A DNA stretch of 55,000 nucleotides, from contig JAUNVQ010000016.1 of NCBI GenBank assembly GCA_030540715.1, positions 1-55,000 on the forward strand. The letters run 5' to 3'. Within the stretch, counting starts at the first letter, position 1, and the number at the start of each line of letters is the position of its first letter. Below the pieces are notes generated by a model. The model saw only the letters and a list, made by a program, of their open reading frames with translations, was not told the DNA's origin and ran no database searches. A program made the translations under genes and the position numbers. Positions 1 through 8,236 of this stretch are shown here, piece after piece. Source of the stretch: Actinomycetaceae bacterium (GTDB lineage: Bacteria > Actinomycetota > Actinomycetes > Actinomycetales > Actinomycetaceae).

Positions 1-20
1 GTGACAAGTGTCGTAAACGA

Positions 21-1232
21 CTATCCGTAGAAGCGACTCAGGGTTTCCTTCTTTAGCTCGGCATAGGTGCCATCAAAAATCGAGTCACGGATGCGTCGCG
101 CAAGATTCACCGTGAAATATTCGTTGTGAATTGTTGCCAAGCTAAAGGCCAAAAGCTCCTTGCCCTTAAACAGATGGTGCATATAAGCTTTCGTGTAATG
201 CCGGCACGTGTAGCATTCACACTCGTGAACCACAGGCGTAAAATCTCTGCGGAAACGAGCATTGGTAATGTTAACGCGTCCATCGGGAGTGTACAGCGCA
301 GCATTTCGGGCAACCCGGGATGGGTTGACACAGTCAAAAGTATCGGCACCGGCCTCAACGCCAACAAACAGGTCATAGGGTTCTGACAGGCCCAACAAGT
401 GACGCGGCTTATTTTCGGGCAGCTCCTCACACACCCACGAAACGATTTCACCCAGTCGTTCTTTTTCTAAGGCTCCGCCAACTCCGAAACCGTCAAACAT
501 TTGACCATTGATGTCCATAGCACCCAGGTCGCGGGCCGCCTTTCGACGCAGGTCCTCATACTGGGCACCCTGAATAACCCCAAAAAGCATCTGATAGGGC
601 TTATTGGCGCGCTCACGAGTCAGGCGCTGGTGTTCAGCTAGGCAGCGCTCAGCCCAACGCCGGGTACGCTCCAGGGATTCCTCCTGGTAGGCGCGCGAGT
701 TCAACAGTGTGGTCAACTCGTCGAAGGCAAAAATAATGTCGGCACCCAGTTGATGCTGTACCTGCATAGATACCTCGGGGGTGAAACGATGACGCGAACC
801 ATCCAGGTGCGACTTGAAGGTCACGCCGTCTTCGTCAACGTTCGCGTGGCGTTCCTTACCTCCCTTTGTGGCCTGGTCATCGGTAGCGGTGCCCGAAAAC
901 TGTGCAGACAAAACCTTTTGAAAACCCGCGCCCAGGCTCATCACCTGAAAACCACCCGAATCAGTATAGGTTGGCCCATCCCAGTTCATAAACTGTGCCA
1001 GGCCACCGGCTTCATCAACAATATCGGCGCCAGGCTGCAAATACAGGTGATAGGCATTGGCAAGGACAGCGTGGGCACCAAGATCGCGGATCGCCTCTGG
1101 AACAACGGCTTTCACAGTGGCTTTTGTACCCACAGGAATAAATGCGGGTGTTTCAATATCGCCATGAGGAGTATGGATAATACCTGCACGCCCATTGGTG
1201 CCAAGAAGTTCTTGTTGCAGGGTAAATGTCAT
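21..1232 (-). CDS. tgt: tRNA-guanine transglycosylase (queuosine salvage)
   Basis: Exchanges guanine-34 of GUN-anticodon tRNAs for a queuosine precursor in the cytoplasm. The 403-residue protein has the TIM-barrel hallmarks: DSGGFQ with Asp91, the nucleophile motif FDCVNPSR with Asp300, and the zinc site Cys338, Cys340, Cys343 and His369. The ATG at 1232 is preceded by GGGAGG and overlaps the stop codon of the upstream transporter gene as ATGA, so longer in-frame extensions are unlikely. Two oddities: an insertion of about 30 residues after DSGGFQVMSLG (residues 102-135), and FDELT at 170-174, where the preQ1-type enzymes have Asp-x-Cys; Leu173 replaces that Cys. No queuosine biosynthesis gene is present in this window, so salvage of an imported base (preQ1 or queuine) is inferred. 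The family call is firm; the substrate is open. Confidence 0.95.
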   Translation of the reverse strand: MTFTLQQELLGTNGRAGIIHTPHGDIETPAFIPVGTKATVKAVVPEAIRDLGAHAVLANAYHLYLQPGADIVDEAGGLAQFMNWDGPTYTDSGGFQVMSLGAGFQKVLSAQFSGTATDDQATKGGKERHANVDEDGVTFKSHLDGSRHRFTPEVSMQVQHQLGADIIFAFDELTTLLNSRAYQEESLERTRRWAERCLAEHQRLTRERANKPYQMLFGVIQGAQYEDLRRKAARDLGAMDINGQMFDGFGVGGALEKERLGEIVSWVCEELPENKPRHLLGLSEPYDLFVGVEAGADTFDCVNPSRVARNAALYTPDGRVNITNARFRRDFTPVVHECECYTCRHYTKAYMHHLFKGKELLAFSLATIHNEYFTVNLARRIRDSIFDGTYAELKKETLSRFYG

Positions 1233-1927
1233 TGGTTGTCCTCCCGTAAAGTATCGGCGGGTTTCCAGGCTGGTTCGTGGCGCTTCATCCAGGCGATCAC
1301 GGCGTAGGTCAGTGGCAGGCAGATCACCTCGACAGCGCATTTATAAACGTAACCCACCACAACATAGTTCCAAAATGCGCCACCTGTGAGCACGCCTAAA
1401 AAGGCGATTGTGCAAAAAATAATCGTGTCAGCGGCTTCGCCCACAAGTGTGGAGCCAATCAGGCGAACCCACAGATTCTTTTCGCCAAGGCGACGTTTAA
1501 TAGCCACCAGCACATAGGAGTTAAGGAGTTGACCGGCAAGGTAGGCAAAAAGTGACGCCGTGACAATACGGGGAACAAAGCCAAGGACGGCCTCGAAAGC
1601 TGCCTGGTTGTGGTAGTCGGCGGCTGGTGGGGCAATCTGAACCAGAAGAAAAATAAAGGAAGCCACAAATGACATCACGAAACCAATAAGAATCACGCGG
1701 CGAGCACGCGCAAAACCATAGATTTCCGCCAGGACATCACCCAGGATATAGGTGAAGGGAAACAGGATGGCACCGCCATCAAAAATCAGTGGCGCAAAGG
1801 GTGTGGGTACTTCAATGAGCTTTGTGGCCGTCACGTTGGATAGCAGGAGGAAGCCAACGAAGGCCACGGCGATAATATCGTAAAAACGTGGAATACCGGT
1901 GATGGGTGATGTTGATTGGGTATCCAT
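1229..1927 (-). CDS. yhhQ: Queuosine precursor transporter, YhhQ/VUT (DUF165) family
   Basis: A 232-residue integral membrane protein with about six hydrophobic segments that imports a 7-deazaguanine or queuine precursor across the cell membrane. Family-typical features are the N-terminal segment SNVTATKLIEV, the FPFTYILGDVLAEIYG block in the first third, and the polar-containing helix VGEAADTIIF. Two ATGs lie six bases apart; the second (1927) is preferred because GGAAAGG then sits six bases upstream, whereas it abuts the first. The stop overlaps the tgt start by ATGA, so transporter and transglycosylase are co-translated, which supports a salvage pathway. The assignment to this family is confident; the transported base is not determined by sequence. 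Confidence 0.92.
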   Translation of the reverse strand: MDTQSTSPITGIPRFYDIIAVAFVGFLLLSNVTATKLIEVPTPFAPLIFDGGAILFPFTYILGDVLAEIYGFARARRVILIGFVMSFVASFIFLLVQIAPPAADYHNQAAFEAVLGFVPRIVTASLFAYLAGQLLNSYVLVAIKRRLGEKNLWVRLIGSTLVGEAADTIIFCTIAFLGVLTGGAFWNYVVVGYVYKCAVEVICLPLTYAVIAWMKRHEPAWKPADTLREDNQ

Positions 1928-2701
1928 GAGCATCCTTTCCGTGTCACGTTGGCTTGCTGGCCTATGAAGGCGACCCTGCGCGTGTTAGCGACGAAGTACC
2001 TGTTGACTGCAAAATGCCTGTTGGTAACGGTGTGCTCATGGGGCAGCGAAATGGCCCGTGAGCGCTACTGCACGCTAGGCATGTCTTGCTGCCACCAAGA
2101 CATGTTTCATTGTAATAGCTGGGGCGCGTGGTGCAAAACCACGGGGCAGACCAGGGACTTGTTGGTGGATAAGCGCCATGATGAAAACCGGATATGATAG
2201 CGATGCGGTGTGGTACAGGTCTGAGGTTGCGCAGGTGAAAGATTGCTGCGATGTGACATGCTTTCAGCGCACAAGCCGGTGGCAGGCTTATAAGGTTTGT
2301 TGAGGGCGGTAGTGAAGCTGCTTGGTATGCGGCTTAACACGGTGGGCAGTTGTTGGCTCAGGTTGCTAGGTGGGATGAGTGTTTGTTGTTGTTCTAAGAG
2401 GACGGCTGTGAGGAGCTGCCCGTGGTCGCGTCTGAGGTCTTTGGTGATAAATTTCAGAGGACGTGAGCGCGAATGTGATGAAGATGTGGGGCAATAGTCG
2501 AGGGTTTGGTGTTTTTTGTGTAACGGTAACTTTCCGGCAGCATTGTTCGTAATAATGGCGCTTATATAAGTGAGTGCTTCCTGTTAGAGTAAAACACGTC
2601 AAGCCCTGTGTGCTATATCACTAAGTTGAGCGGTTGTGTGTATACCAAGGCGACTCACTGACCTGCCTCAGCCTATGACGATAAGACAGAAGGAAGAAGT
2701 C
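1928..2701. other. Long non-coding region between yhhQ and the first PH-like membrane protein
   Basis: About 770 bases between divergent genes. Open frames here have no ribosome-binding site and no recognisable protein, so I read it as non-coding. It holds a perfect 9-bp inverted repeat (2080-2104) and a small palindrome CTTATATAAG near 2560. It must carry the yhhQ promoter on the minus strand and the promoter of the 2702 gene on the plus strand, but I could not assign convincing -35/-10 pairs. I looked for preQ1 riboswitch signatures in the yhhQ leader and saw none. The stretch 2290-2480 is strikingly G/T rich on the plus strand and could be a decayed gene. Confidence 0.4.
2080..2104. repeat. 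Perfect 9-bp inverted repeat
   Basis: CATGTCTTG, a 7-base loop, then CAAGACATG. It sits about 150 bases upstream of yhhQ. It lacks a U-run on the minus strand and has only a weak one (TTTCATT) on the plus strand, so it may be a protein-binding site rather than a terminator. Confidence 0.45.
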
Positions 2702-3490
2702 ATGGATAGCGGCGTGATGGATATGCTCATTCTTATCGCCGTCATTGCTTCCTTCGTTCTTATTACCGTTATTGTTAAAGTGGCGTTTCAAACGGCCCGA
2801 ATTAAACGTCAAGGTGGACCCTCAAAGGCACCATATTTTTATGATGGCCCCGGCCCGATGAATATTCGAACAAAACGGGTGCGAAAATCAATATTGAATC
2901 TGCCCTTTGGCCTTGTGCTTCTTGCGTGTTGTGTCTTCTTCTTTGCTATGGCATTGAAAGATGGAAGTTCGGGGGACACGAAAAACACGGTGGGGGTGCT
3001 TGTGGGGTGCTTGCTCTTTTTGTTCGGCGGACTGTATTTTGTTGGGTCGTCCCTTCTTCACTATGTTCACGATAGGCCTGACCGTATCGAATATCGCAAC
3101 GCCTATGGACGGCTCACCACCATTATGCACAGCGATATTGCAAGAGTTGAGTTTATTGAAGGAACCGAGGATTCGGACAATCACACAAAAAGTCCCGACT
3201 ATTGGCGTATTATTCCACAACAGGGACGATCGATAAAGCTGCGAGACAACGTCTACTGGGCGCCACATCTTTTCCACGCTCTTGCCGTAAAAGCTGCAAC
3301 TGAGCTTGCGCCACAGGATGCCAGTGAGCGTATTGCGCGTTATGCACGTGCATTCAACATTGAGCTTTTCACGATTCCAATGGATGACTATATGCACTTC
3401 CTTGAAAGTCCAGATGCTCACTATGTGTTGCCGATGCGCTCCAGTAATGAAACATATATTGCTCCCTTCAAGAAGGATGATAAGCGGTAG
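2702..3490 (+). CDS. Membrane protein with PH-like cytosolic domain, paralog A
   Basis: Unknown function, 262 residues. An N-terminal transmembrane segment (about residues 6-30) is followed by a short cytosolic stretch containing RQGGPS and PYF, then two more hydrophobic helices (about 68-87 and 95-118). The C-terminal half starts with the pattern YRNAYGRLTTIMHSDI, typical of bacterial PH-like modules of membrane proteins, and contains YWAPHLFHALAV. The ATG at 2702 is chosen because AGGAAGAAG lies just upstream; longer in-frame starts lack one. The next gene on the same strand, 70 bases downstream, is a clear paralog with the same order of segments, so this is a tandem duplication. No enzymatic motif is visible. 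Confidence 0.75.
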   Translation: MDSGVMDMLILIAVIASFVLITVIVKVAFQTARIKRQGGPSKAPYFYDGPGPMNIRTKRVRKSILNLPFGLVLLACCVFFFAMALKDGSSGDTKNTVGVLVGCLLFLFGGLYFVGSSLLHYVHDRPDRIEYRNAYGRLTTIMHSDIARVEFIEGTEDSDNHTKSPDYWRIIPQQGRSIKLRDNVYWAPHLFHALAVKAATELAPQDASERIARYARAFNIELFTIPMDDYMHFLESPDAHYVLPMRSSNETYIAPFKKDDKR

Positions 3491-3560
3491 TTAACAAGCG
3501 GTTCTTGTTCTTTTTCGGTTATGATAAGTTCTGATATACCCCACCGGAAAAGGATAACCT

Positions 3561-4496
3561 ATGGCATCGGTTACCGCACTTGTCGGCATTGTTCTTCATG
3601 TTGTTGCCGTTGTTGTTATATTTGTGTTTTCCCATGTCTATGTGCGCCGTCAAGGTGGCCCAAGCCCGGTACCTTACTACGGTGAGCCTCAAGAAGAAGA
3701 TACTTTTCGTACCCATCGGGTTCGTAAACATATTCTTTTTTTGGTGGCTGGTATTTTCTGTGTATTTTTGTCTGTTGGAATGATATATACGCTCAGTCAA
3801 CATTATGGGCAAGACGGCTACCACCTGTGGTCAAAGGAAATGATCCGAACAATAGTGGTAACAGGTATTGCGTTTGCGTTACTTGCGTTCTATCGCAATT
3901 TTTATATCCATGATCTTCGTGACCGTTTTGTCAAACGCACGGCTTTTGGTCGCACAAAAACAATCGTTCATGCCAACATTGATTCCTATTTCTTTATCCG
4001 CAAGCCTCCAACATCTCCCTACTTGCTGATTTCGTGTAGTGATGGGATGAGCTTATATATAAAACGGGGGCGTTATTGGGCACCTCATCTGTATCATGGA
4101 CTTGCTGTATTTGCCGCGAAGAATAAAACCTACCAGGAACTTTATCACGAGGTTCAGCAACTCATGGGGCATTTTTGTGTCTATCTTGATGACGAAGATC
4201 TTGACGAAGATGACGGTTTTTATGAAGACTACTTGGTGTATTTGCGGAGACTGGCACACCAGACACTGCCTGATAATCCCGATAGTCACTATTCACGCTG
4301 GCTTGAACGGCGAACCGCGTCGATAAGAAACCTTTTGGCAACGGATCGAGTGCCAGACCTCGATGATACGTGTGAACAGAGGGAATACCTCTATGAGCTG
4401 GGGCAAAGTGCTGGTGTGTGGATACAGAATATTTCCTATGGTGAAAACTATGAGCCACCTCAGTCCGCGGTTCAACACGAGAAGCGCTGGTGGTGA
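3561..4496 (+). CDS. Membrane protein with PH-like cytosolic domain, paralog B
   Basis: Unknown function, 311 residues, paralogous to the gene at 2702-3490. It keeps the first helix, the RRQGGPS/VPYY stretch, the THRVRKHI motif before helix two, three hydrophobic segments in total, the FGRTKTIVHANI PH-like strand pattern and YWAPHLYHGLAV. It differs by an acidic insertion near residues 210-225 (DDEDLDEDDG) and a longer C-terminal tail rich in Tyr and acidic residues. The start ATG is preceded by AAAAGGATAACCT. Spacing of 70 bases from paralog A suggests an operon. Both may work as a hetero-oligomer; that is inference from the conserved pairing alone. Confidence 0.75.
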   Translation: MASVTALVGIVLHVVAVVVIFVFSHVYVRRQGGPSPVPYYGEPQEEDTFRTHRVRKHILFLVAGIFCVFLSVGMIYTLSQHYGQDGYHLWSKEMIRTIVVTGIAFALLAFYRNFYIHDLRDRFVKRTAFGRTKTIVHANIDSYFFIRKPPTSPYLLISCSDGMSLYIKRGRYWAPHLYHGLAVFAAKNKTYQELYHEVQQLMGHFCVYLDDEDLDEDDGFYEDYLVYLRRLAHQTLPDNPDSHYSRWLERRTASIRNLLATDRVPDLDDTCEQREYLYELGQSAGVWIQNISYGENYEPPQSAVQHEKRWW

Positions 4497-4589
4497 CAAT
4501 AAAGCAGGTGATTCACAGCCAAAGGCACTTCTTTTTGCAAGGAATCGCATAAGTTATTCCAAGCAAGGAAAGTCAATGAATCGTGCGCT

Positions 4590-5126
4590 CTAATCGGTAG
4601 CTGATGACGAGCCTGTTGAGTCAGTGGAGGTTGGCTGTGGTGCCGGTGGATTCACCGGATCAGGATCTGGATTCGGAGGGGGCGTTGCTGTTGGTTGAGG
4701 AACAACGGGTGAGCTTGGTTGACTAGGACTACTGGTTGGTGTTGAGGTCGTTCCCGAAGGTGTTGTTGAAGTGTGTGTTGACGGCGAACTTCCAGTTCCC
4801 TGATATGTTGTTGTTCCCTGGTTATTATTGCCTTGCTGGAACGGGTTGCGGGCAAATTGGTTACGATCAATGGGAACACCTGGTAACACAGGATCGGAGA
4901 GGACCGATGGGTTGGAAGGGTCCTCACTTTCAGGTGAGGTGGATTCACTATCAGAGGGCGTTGGAGTTGTTGTTGATGGTGAACGTGATGGCAGAGTCGA
5001 TGTTTGATGGGGGAGCGGTGTTTGTTGACGAACCTCTTTATGGGCGGCATTGCTTTGTGCAAGCAGCATCCACATCACCGCAAGAAGGAGTAAAACACCT
5101 GTAGCTGCGGCGGTCACCATCCACAA
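4590..5126 (-). CDS. Ser/Thr/Pro-rich membrane-anchored protein, start uncertain
   Basis: A hydrophobic segment (VTAAATGVLLLLAVMWMLLA) near the N-terminus is followed by about 150 residues of low-complexity Ser/Thr/Pro/Asn sequence, as in extracytoplasmic stalks of actinobacterial cell-surface proteins; no LPXTG motif or folded domain is seen. The coordinates given use a TTG at 5126 with no ribosome-binding site. The same frame stays open upstream for about 30 codons and encodes a basic pre-anchor stretch (SDPRRHQLW), but contains no ATG, GTG or TTG. An ATT at 5168 has AAGGA six bases upstream, and a TATAAT hexamer lies at about 5231-5236. The true start may be this ATT, or a frame error exists nearby. 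Function unknown. Confidence 0.55.
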   Translation of the reverse strand: MWMVTAAATGVLLLLAVMWMLLAQSNAAHKEVRQQTPLPHQTSTLPSRSPSTTTPTPSDSESTSPESEDPSNPSVLSDPVLPGVPIDRNQFARNPFQQGNNNQGTTTYQGTGSSPSTHTSTTPSGTTSTPTSSPSQPSSPVVPQPTATPPPNPDPDPVNPPAPQPTSTDSTGSSSATD

Positions 5127-5230
5127 CTGATGACGCCTTGGATCCGAAGTAGCATGTTTGGGAGAAATAATGTGTCCTTCGTCGAGTTGTTTAACGTACT
5201 GGTATTTATTTAAAGGTAGATACGTTCATT

Positions 5231-5236
5231 ATACTA
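5231..5236 (-). promoter_or_regulatory. Candidate -10 element of the Ser/Thr/Pro-rich protein gene
   Basis: A perfect TATAAT on the minus strand, about 60-105 bases upstream of the possible start codons of the 4590-5126 gene. No good -35 hexamer is seen at the usual distance, so this is a weak call. Confidence 0.3.
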
Positions 5237-5365
5237 CAGGTGCAATTATAACCCTCTGAAGGCATTTGCATATTACTGACATGCGCTATAGCACTCACCA
5301 TTTTCCTGACAGCCATATTGAAGTACGATTGTTGTATTGTCAATCTCTTCCAGAGAGGATACGCC

Positions 5366-5983
5366 ATGCTTTCGAATCCTTATTTTTGTACCAAGGATCA
5401 GCAAACGGCGATGGCTTTGATAGAAAACAACCCCTGGGTAACAATGGTTTCTTCTACCTCTCAAGGACTGGTAGCCAGTCACTATGCCGTGTTGGTGGAA
5501 GAGACATCTCAAGAGGTTGGTTTTAGCCTTGTGGGTCATGTGGGTAAACCCGATGATAAGATTTTGCAGCTAAAAGATGGCAGTGAACTATTGGTGATTG
5601 CTCAGGGGCCGCATGGCTATATTTCCCCAAGCTGGTATGGGGATGGGTCACATATTCCTACGTGGAATCACGTGACAGGTCATTTTTGGTATCGAGTGGA
5701 GATTTTGAGTCAGGAAGAAAACTTTGAGTTCCTGGTTGCCATGGTTGATCATTTTGAAAAAGCTCGCGAGAATCCCTGCGACCTGCGAAAAGAAGGTGAG
5801 CAAGCAGTTGACTACGCGAAAGGTACAGTGGGGATAAGGCTTCATATTGAACGCTTTGAACTACGGGAAAAACTTAACCAAAATCGTCCGTTCCACCACG
5901 TAAGCGGTGTCATCGAGAATCTTCCCGAATCAGGAAATCCACAACTAGGCGCCTACATGAAACGCTACTACCACAAAGACTAG
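5366..5983 (+). CDS. FMN-binding split-barrel protein, PaiB family
   Basis: A 205-residue protein resembling the PaiB-type 'FMN-binding negative transcriptional regulator' family. Visible features are an N-terminal NPYF motif, the strand pattern VTMVSS, SHYAVLVEE, a central GHVGKPDDKI segment, AQGPHGYISPSWYG and the typical C-terminal AVVDHFE/FELREKLNQNRP-like segment with K-L-N-Q-N-R conserved. The family name is historical; a regulatory role is unproven and many members may simply bind flavin. The ATG at 5366 follows GAGAGGAT. It stands alone between the divergent surface-protein gene and the tRNA. Confidence 0.8.
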   Translation: MLSNPYFCTKDQQTAMALIENNPWVTMVSSTSQGLVASHYAVLVEETSQEVGFSLVGHVGKPDDKILQLKDGSELLVIAQGPHGYISPSWYGDGSHIPTWNHVTGHFWYRVEILSQEENFEFLVAMVDHFEKARENPCDLRKEGEQAVDYAKGTVGIRLHIERFELREKLNQNRPFHHVSGVIENLPESGNPQLGAYMKRYYHKD

Positions 5984-6020
5984 CGTGCATTAACGGAAGG
6001 TGAAGAAGAAATATCGCAAA

Positions 6021-6047
6021 AAGAAAAAAGAGGGGATGATTCCCCTC
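6021..6047 (-). terminator. Rho-independent terminator of tRNA-Pro
   Basis: Read on the minus strand: a perfect 7-bp stem GAGGGGA/TCCCCTC with a 4-base loop, then TTTTTTCTTTTT. It lies directly downstream of the tRNA gene. Confidence 0.85.
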
Positions 6048-6053
6048 TGATAG

Positions 6054-6130
6054 TGGTCGGGCTGACAGGATTTGAACCTGCGACCACTTGACCCCCAGTC
6101 AAGTGCGCTACCAAACTGCGCCACAGCCCG
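6054..6130 (-). tRNA. tRNA-Pro (GGG), CCA encoded
   Basis: A full cloverleaf on the minus strand: acceptor CGGGCTG/CAGCCCG, D-stem GCGC/GCGC, anticodon stem CTTGA/TCAAG with loop CTGGGGG giving anticodon GGG, a 5-base variable loop, T-stem GCAGG/CCTGT around TTCAAAT, discriminator A and a genomically encoded CCA. Confidence 0.97.
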
Positions 6131-6263
6131 TGATTTACGGCTTAACGTTACCTGATTGATAGTGCGTTTCGCAAATCTGCAGGTATTTTATGTTGTTGGT
6201 CAAAGATTTCTATTTGATGTGTTCCACAGTTAAGATAAAAACTAGGAAACATCAAGGAGAATT

Positions 6264-7589
6264 ATGCCCGCATCACAACCTTTTCATCCAGTTATTATTG
6301 GTTCAGATATTGGAATCTATGCACTTGTTCGATGCTTTTATGAACAGTGGGGAACAAAGGCAACCTGCGTGTGCTTTGCTGGTTTAGGTCCCATCCAACA
6401 TTCACGGATCCTTGATATTCACACACTTCCTAAAGCGCGGGAACTTGAGGAAAAAAACGAAGCGATTGTTAGTGAACTCATCACGATAGCTCCAGAGCTG
6501 AAACAAAAGCATGGCGTGGATAAACTGGTGCTTATTACAAACTCTGACACCTATATTTTTGCGATGAACTATGGCCGTGAACGCCTGGCTGAACACTACG
6601 AATTCCTGATTCCACCAGAAGATGTTTTGTATGCAACAACAGATAAAACACAGTTTGCTTCACTTGCCGATAAGTTTTCGATGACAACCCCGCCAACAGT
6701 TGAAGCCAACCTAGATGACCCCATCGACACGATTATGCAACGCTGCGAAGGCCAGTCGTATCCAATGATCGTCAAACCCACAGTATCGATGGGATACGAA
6801 ATATTGTCCTGGGAAGGTAAACACAAAGTTGATACGGTGGCCTCGCCCGATGAACTGCGTGAACTATTGACAGTTCTTGAAGAGAAAACACGGCTACACC
6901 CCACCATGCGTCGTTTTTTGATTCAACGTCGCATTGAAGGCAACGACACCTACAATCTGTCTATTACGGCCTACGCTGATTCCCACGGAAAAGTCACAAT
7001 GATGGGTTCGGCACATGTTTTGTTGGAAGATCATGCACCAACTTTCCTTGGAAACCCGGGTGCCATGATCACAGAAGTCTATCCCGACCTTCATGACCAG
7101 GCACGCAGATTCCTTGAAGGCGTGGGCTGGCGTGGCTTTGCCAACTTCGATGTCAAAGTGGACCGACACACCAACACGCCTTACTTCTTTGAAGTCAATC
7201 CACGTATCGGGCGTAATTGCTACTACAATGTGGCTGCTGGGGTAAATCCCACCGAGCTGCTAGTGCGCGACCTTATTTTCCATGAACGCTGCGAACTTCG
7301 TACCGCTAAAGAACACGCCTACTACCGGGTACTGCCAGACCGCCTTGTCAAACGATATATCGACACACACCTGTGGAAACAGATTCGATACCTGCGCCGC
7401 CAGCACAAAGCAGTGCACCCACTGTTGGCACCGGCAGAAAAACAGTTGTCACTACGCTATCTGAAGCGTCGCCTTGTGGTGACGCGAAACCTGCTGAACC
7501 ACTGGGTCAAGTTTCATCGCTACTATCCGCGGAAAGCATTTGTTGAACACGGTCAACAGTGCCTACACACCGAAGCGTTGCAGCGATAG
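6264..7589 (+). CDS. ATP-grasp carboxylate-amine ligase (possible peptidoglycan cross-bridge ligase)
   Basis: A 441-residue ATP-grasp enzyme related to D-aspartate ligase-type carboxylate-amine ligases. The N-terminal domain begins with PVIIGSDIGIYALVR. The central ATP-grasp has PMIVKPTVSMGYE (nucleotide-binding Lys), RRFLIQRRIEGNDTYNLSI, GWRGFANFDVKVD and the metal-binding FFEVNPRIGRN. The C-terminal 90 residues are Arg/His/Lys-rich and probably lie along the membrane or the lipid-linked substrate. In related bacteria such enzymes attach D-Asp or another acidic residue to the stem-peptide lysine or ornithine; which amino acid is used here cannot be seen. The ATG at 6264 follows AAGGAG with good spacing. 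It is a monocistronic gene convergent with the thioesterase gene. Confidence 0.8.
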   Translation: MPASQPFHPVIIGSDIGIYALVRCFYEQWGTKATCVCFAGLGPIQHSRILDIHTLPKARELEEKNEAIVSELITIAPELKQKHGVDKLVLITNSDTYIFAMNYGRERLAEHYEFLIPPEDVLYATTDKTQFASLADKFSMTTPPTVEANLDDPIDTIMQRCEGQSYPMIVKPTVSMGYEILSWEGKHKVDTVASPDELRELLTVLEEKTRLHPTMRRFLIQRRIEGNDTYNLSITAYADSHGKVTMMGSAHVLLEDHAPTFLGNPGAMITEVYPDLHDQARRFLEGVGWRGFANFDVKVDRHTNTPYFFEVNPRIGRNCYYNVAAGVNPTELLVRDLIFHERCELRTAKEHAYYRVLPDRLVKRYIDTHLWKQIRYLRRQHKAVHPLLAPAEKQLSLRYLKRRLVVTRNLLNHWVKFHRYYPRKAFVEHGQQCLHTEALQR

Positions 7590-7783
7590 GGCATAGTGGC
7601 CCCTGGACACAGTGAATCCAGAACACAAAAACAGGCCAAAATATATCGAAACCTCAAACAGTGATGTGTTGTGAGGGCGAAGCGCTACTTGGTTCGTTGG
7701 CGTCAACAAACACTTTGCACGAGTAATGCGGTTACAGCAGCCTGCGACCTTGTGGAACACCACCACAATGCAGCGGGACAACA

Positions 7784-8215
7784 CTAGTTGTTTTTCCGTG
7801 ATGTTACAGCAAGATTAACATGTCCATCCGCAATAAGAGTGTCATCGTGGGTAACAGTGGCATAGAAAGTGATAAGGCGCCTGCCAGTAAACGTCGGCTT
7901 GACCGTGCACACAACAGTTCCTGCATTTACCGCATGATAGTGATGAACCTCAAGCCCCACACCCACGGGGTAGTGGCCCTGCTCAATGTAATCAAAAGCC
8001 GCGATCGAAGCGGTTGTTTCGATAAGGGCCGCGGTTGCGCCACCGTGGAGGGCACCAAAAGGTTGGCACAGATTGTCGGTGACTTCCATCTGGCATGACA
8101 TGCCAGCAGTATCGCCCTCTAGAGGTGTGATGCCCAAGCGCGCCACCAGACCTGTATTCCATATATCAATATCAAAGCTGTGTGATTGCATATCCTTTAT
8201 TGTAAAGGAAGGCAA
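7784..8215 (-). CDS. Hotdog-fold thioesterase, PaaI family
   Basis: A protein of up to 143 residues with the acyl-CoA thioesterase signature FGALHGGATAALIETTASIAA, where HGG and the following acidic residue form the active site, and the terminal strand GRRLITFYATVTHDDTLIADGHVNLAV. Such enzymes hydrolyse aryl- or acyl-CoA. The start is ambiguous: TTG 8215 has AGG six bases upstream, whereas an ATG at 8191 (MQSHSFD) has AAAGG too close for comfort. The gene is divergent from pepN, with only about 20 bases between the alternative starts, so promoters overlap the coding ends. The substrate is unknown. Confidence 0.8.
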   Translation of the reverse strand: MPSFTIKDMQSHSFDIDIWNTGLVARLGITPLEGDTAGMSCQMEVTDNLCQPFGALHGGATAALIETTASIAAFDYIEQGHYPVGVGLEVHHYHAVNAGTVVCTVKPTFTGRRLITFYATVTHDDTLIADGHVNLAVTSRKNN

Positions 8216-8236
8216 TGGTGGCCTAGAGTAAGGTAC

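Noticed and set aside
1928-2050. A preQ1 riboswitch in the yhhQ leader
   Set aside because: Reading the minus-strand leader I found none of the compact C-rich/A-rich pseudoknot signatures of preQ1-I or the longer preQ1-II and III layouts.
2080-2104. Rho-independent terminator
   Set aside because: A perfect inverted repeat but no U-run on the minus strand and a weak one on the plus strand, and no gene ends nearby; kept only as a repeat.
1916-2497. Overlapping open frames of 60-90 codons in the yhhQ upstream region
   Set aside because: No ribosome-binding sites, no family resemblance, and Cys/Trp-rich composition typical of out-of-frame translation.
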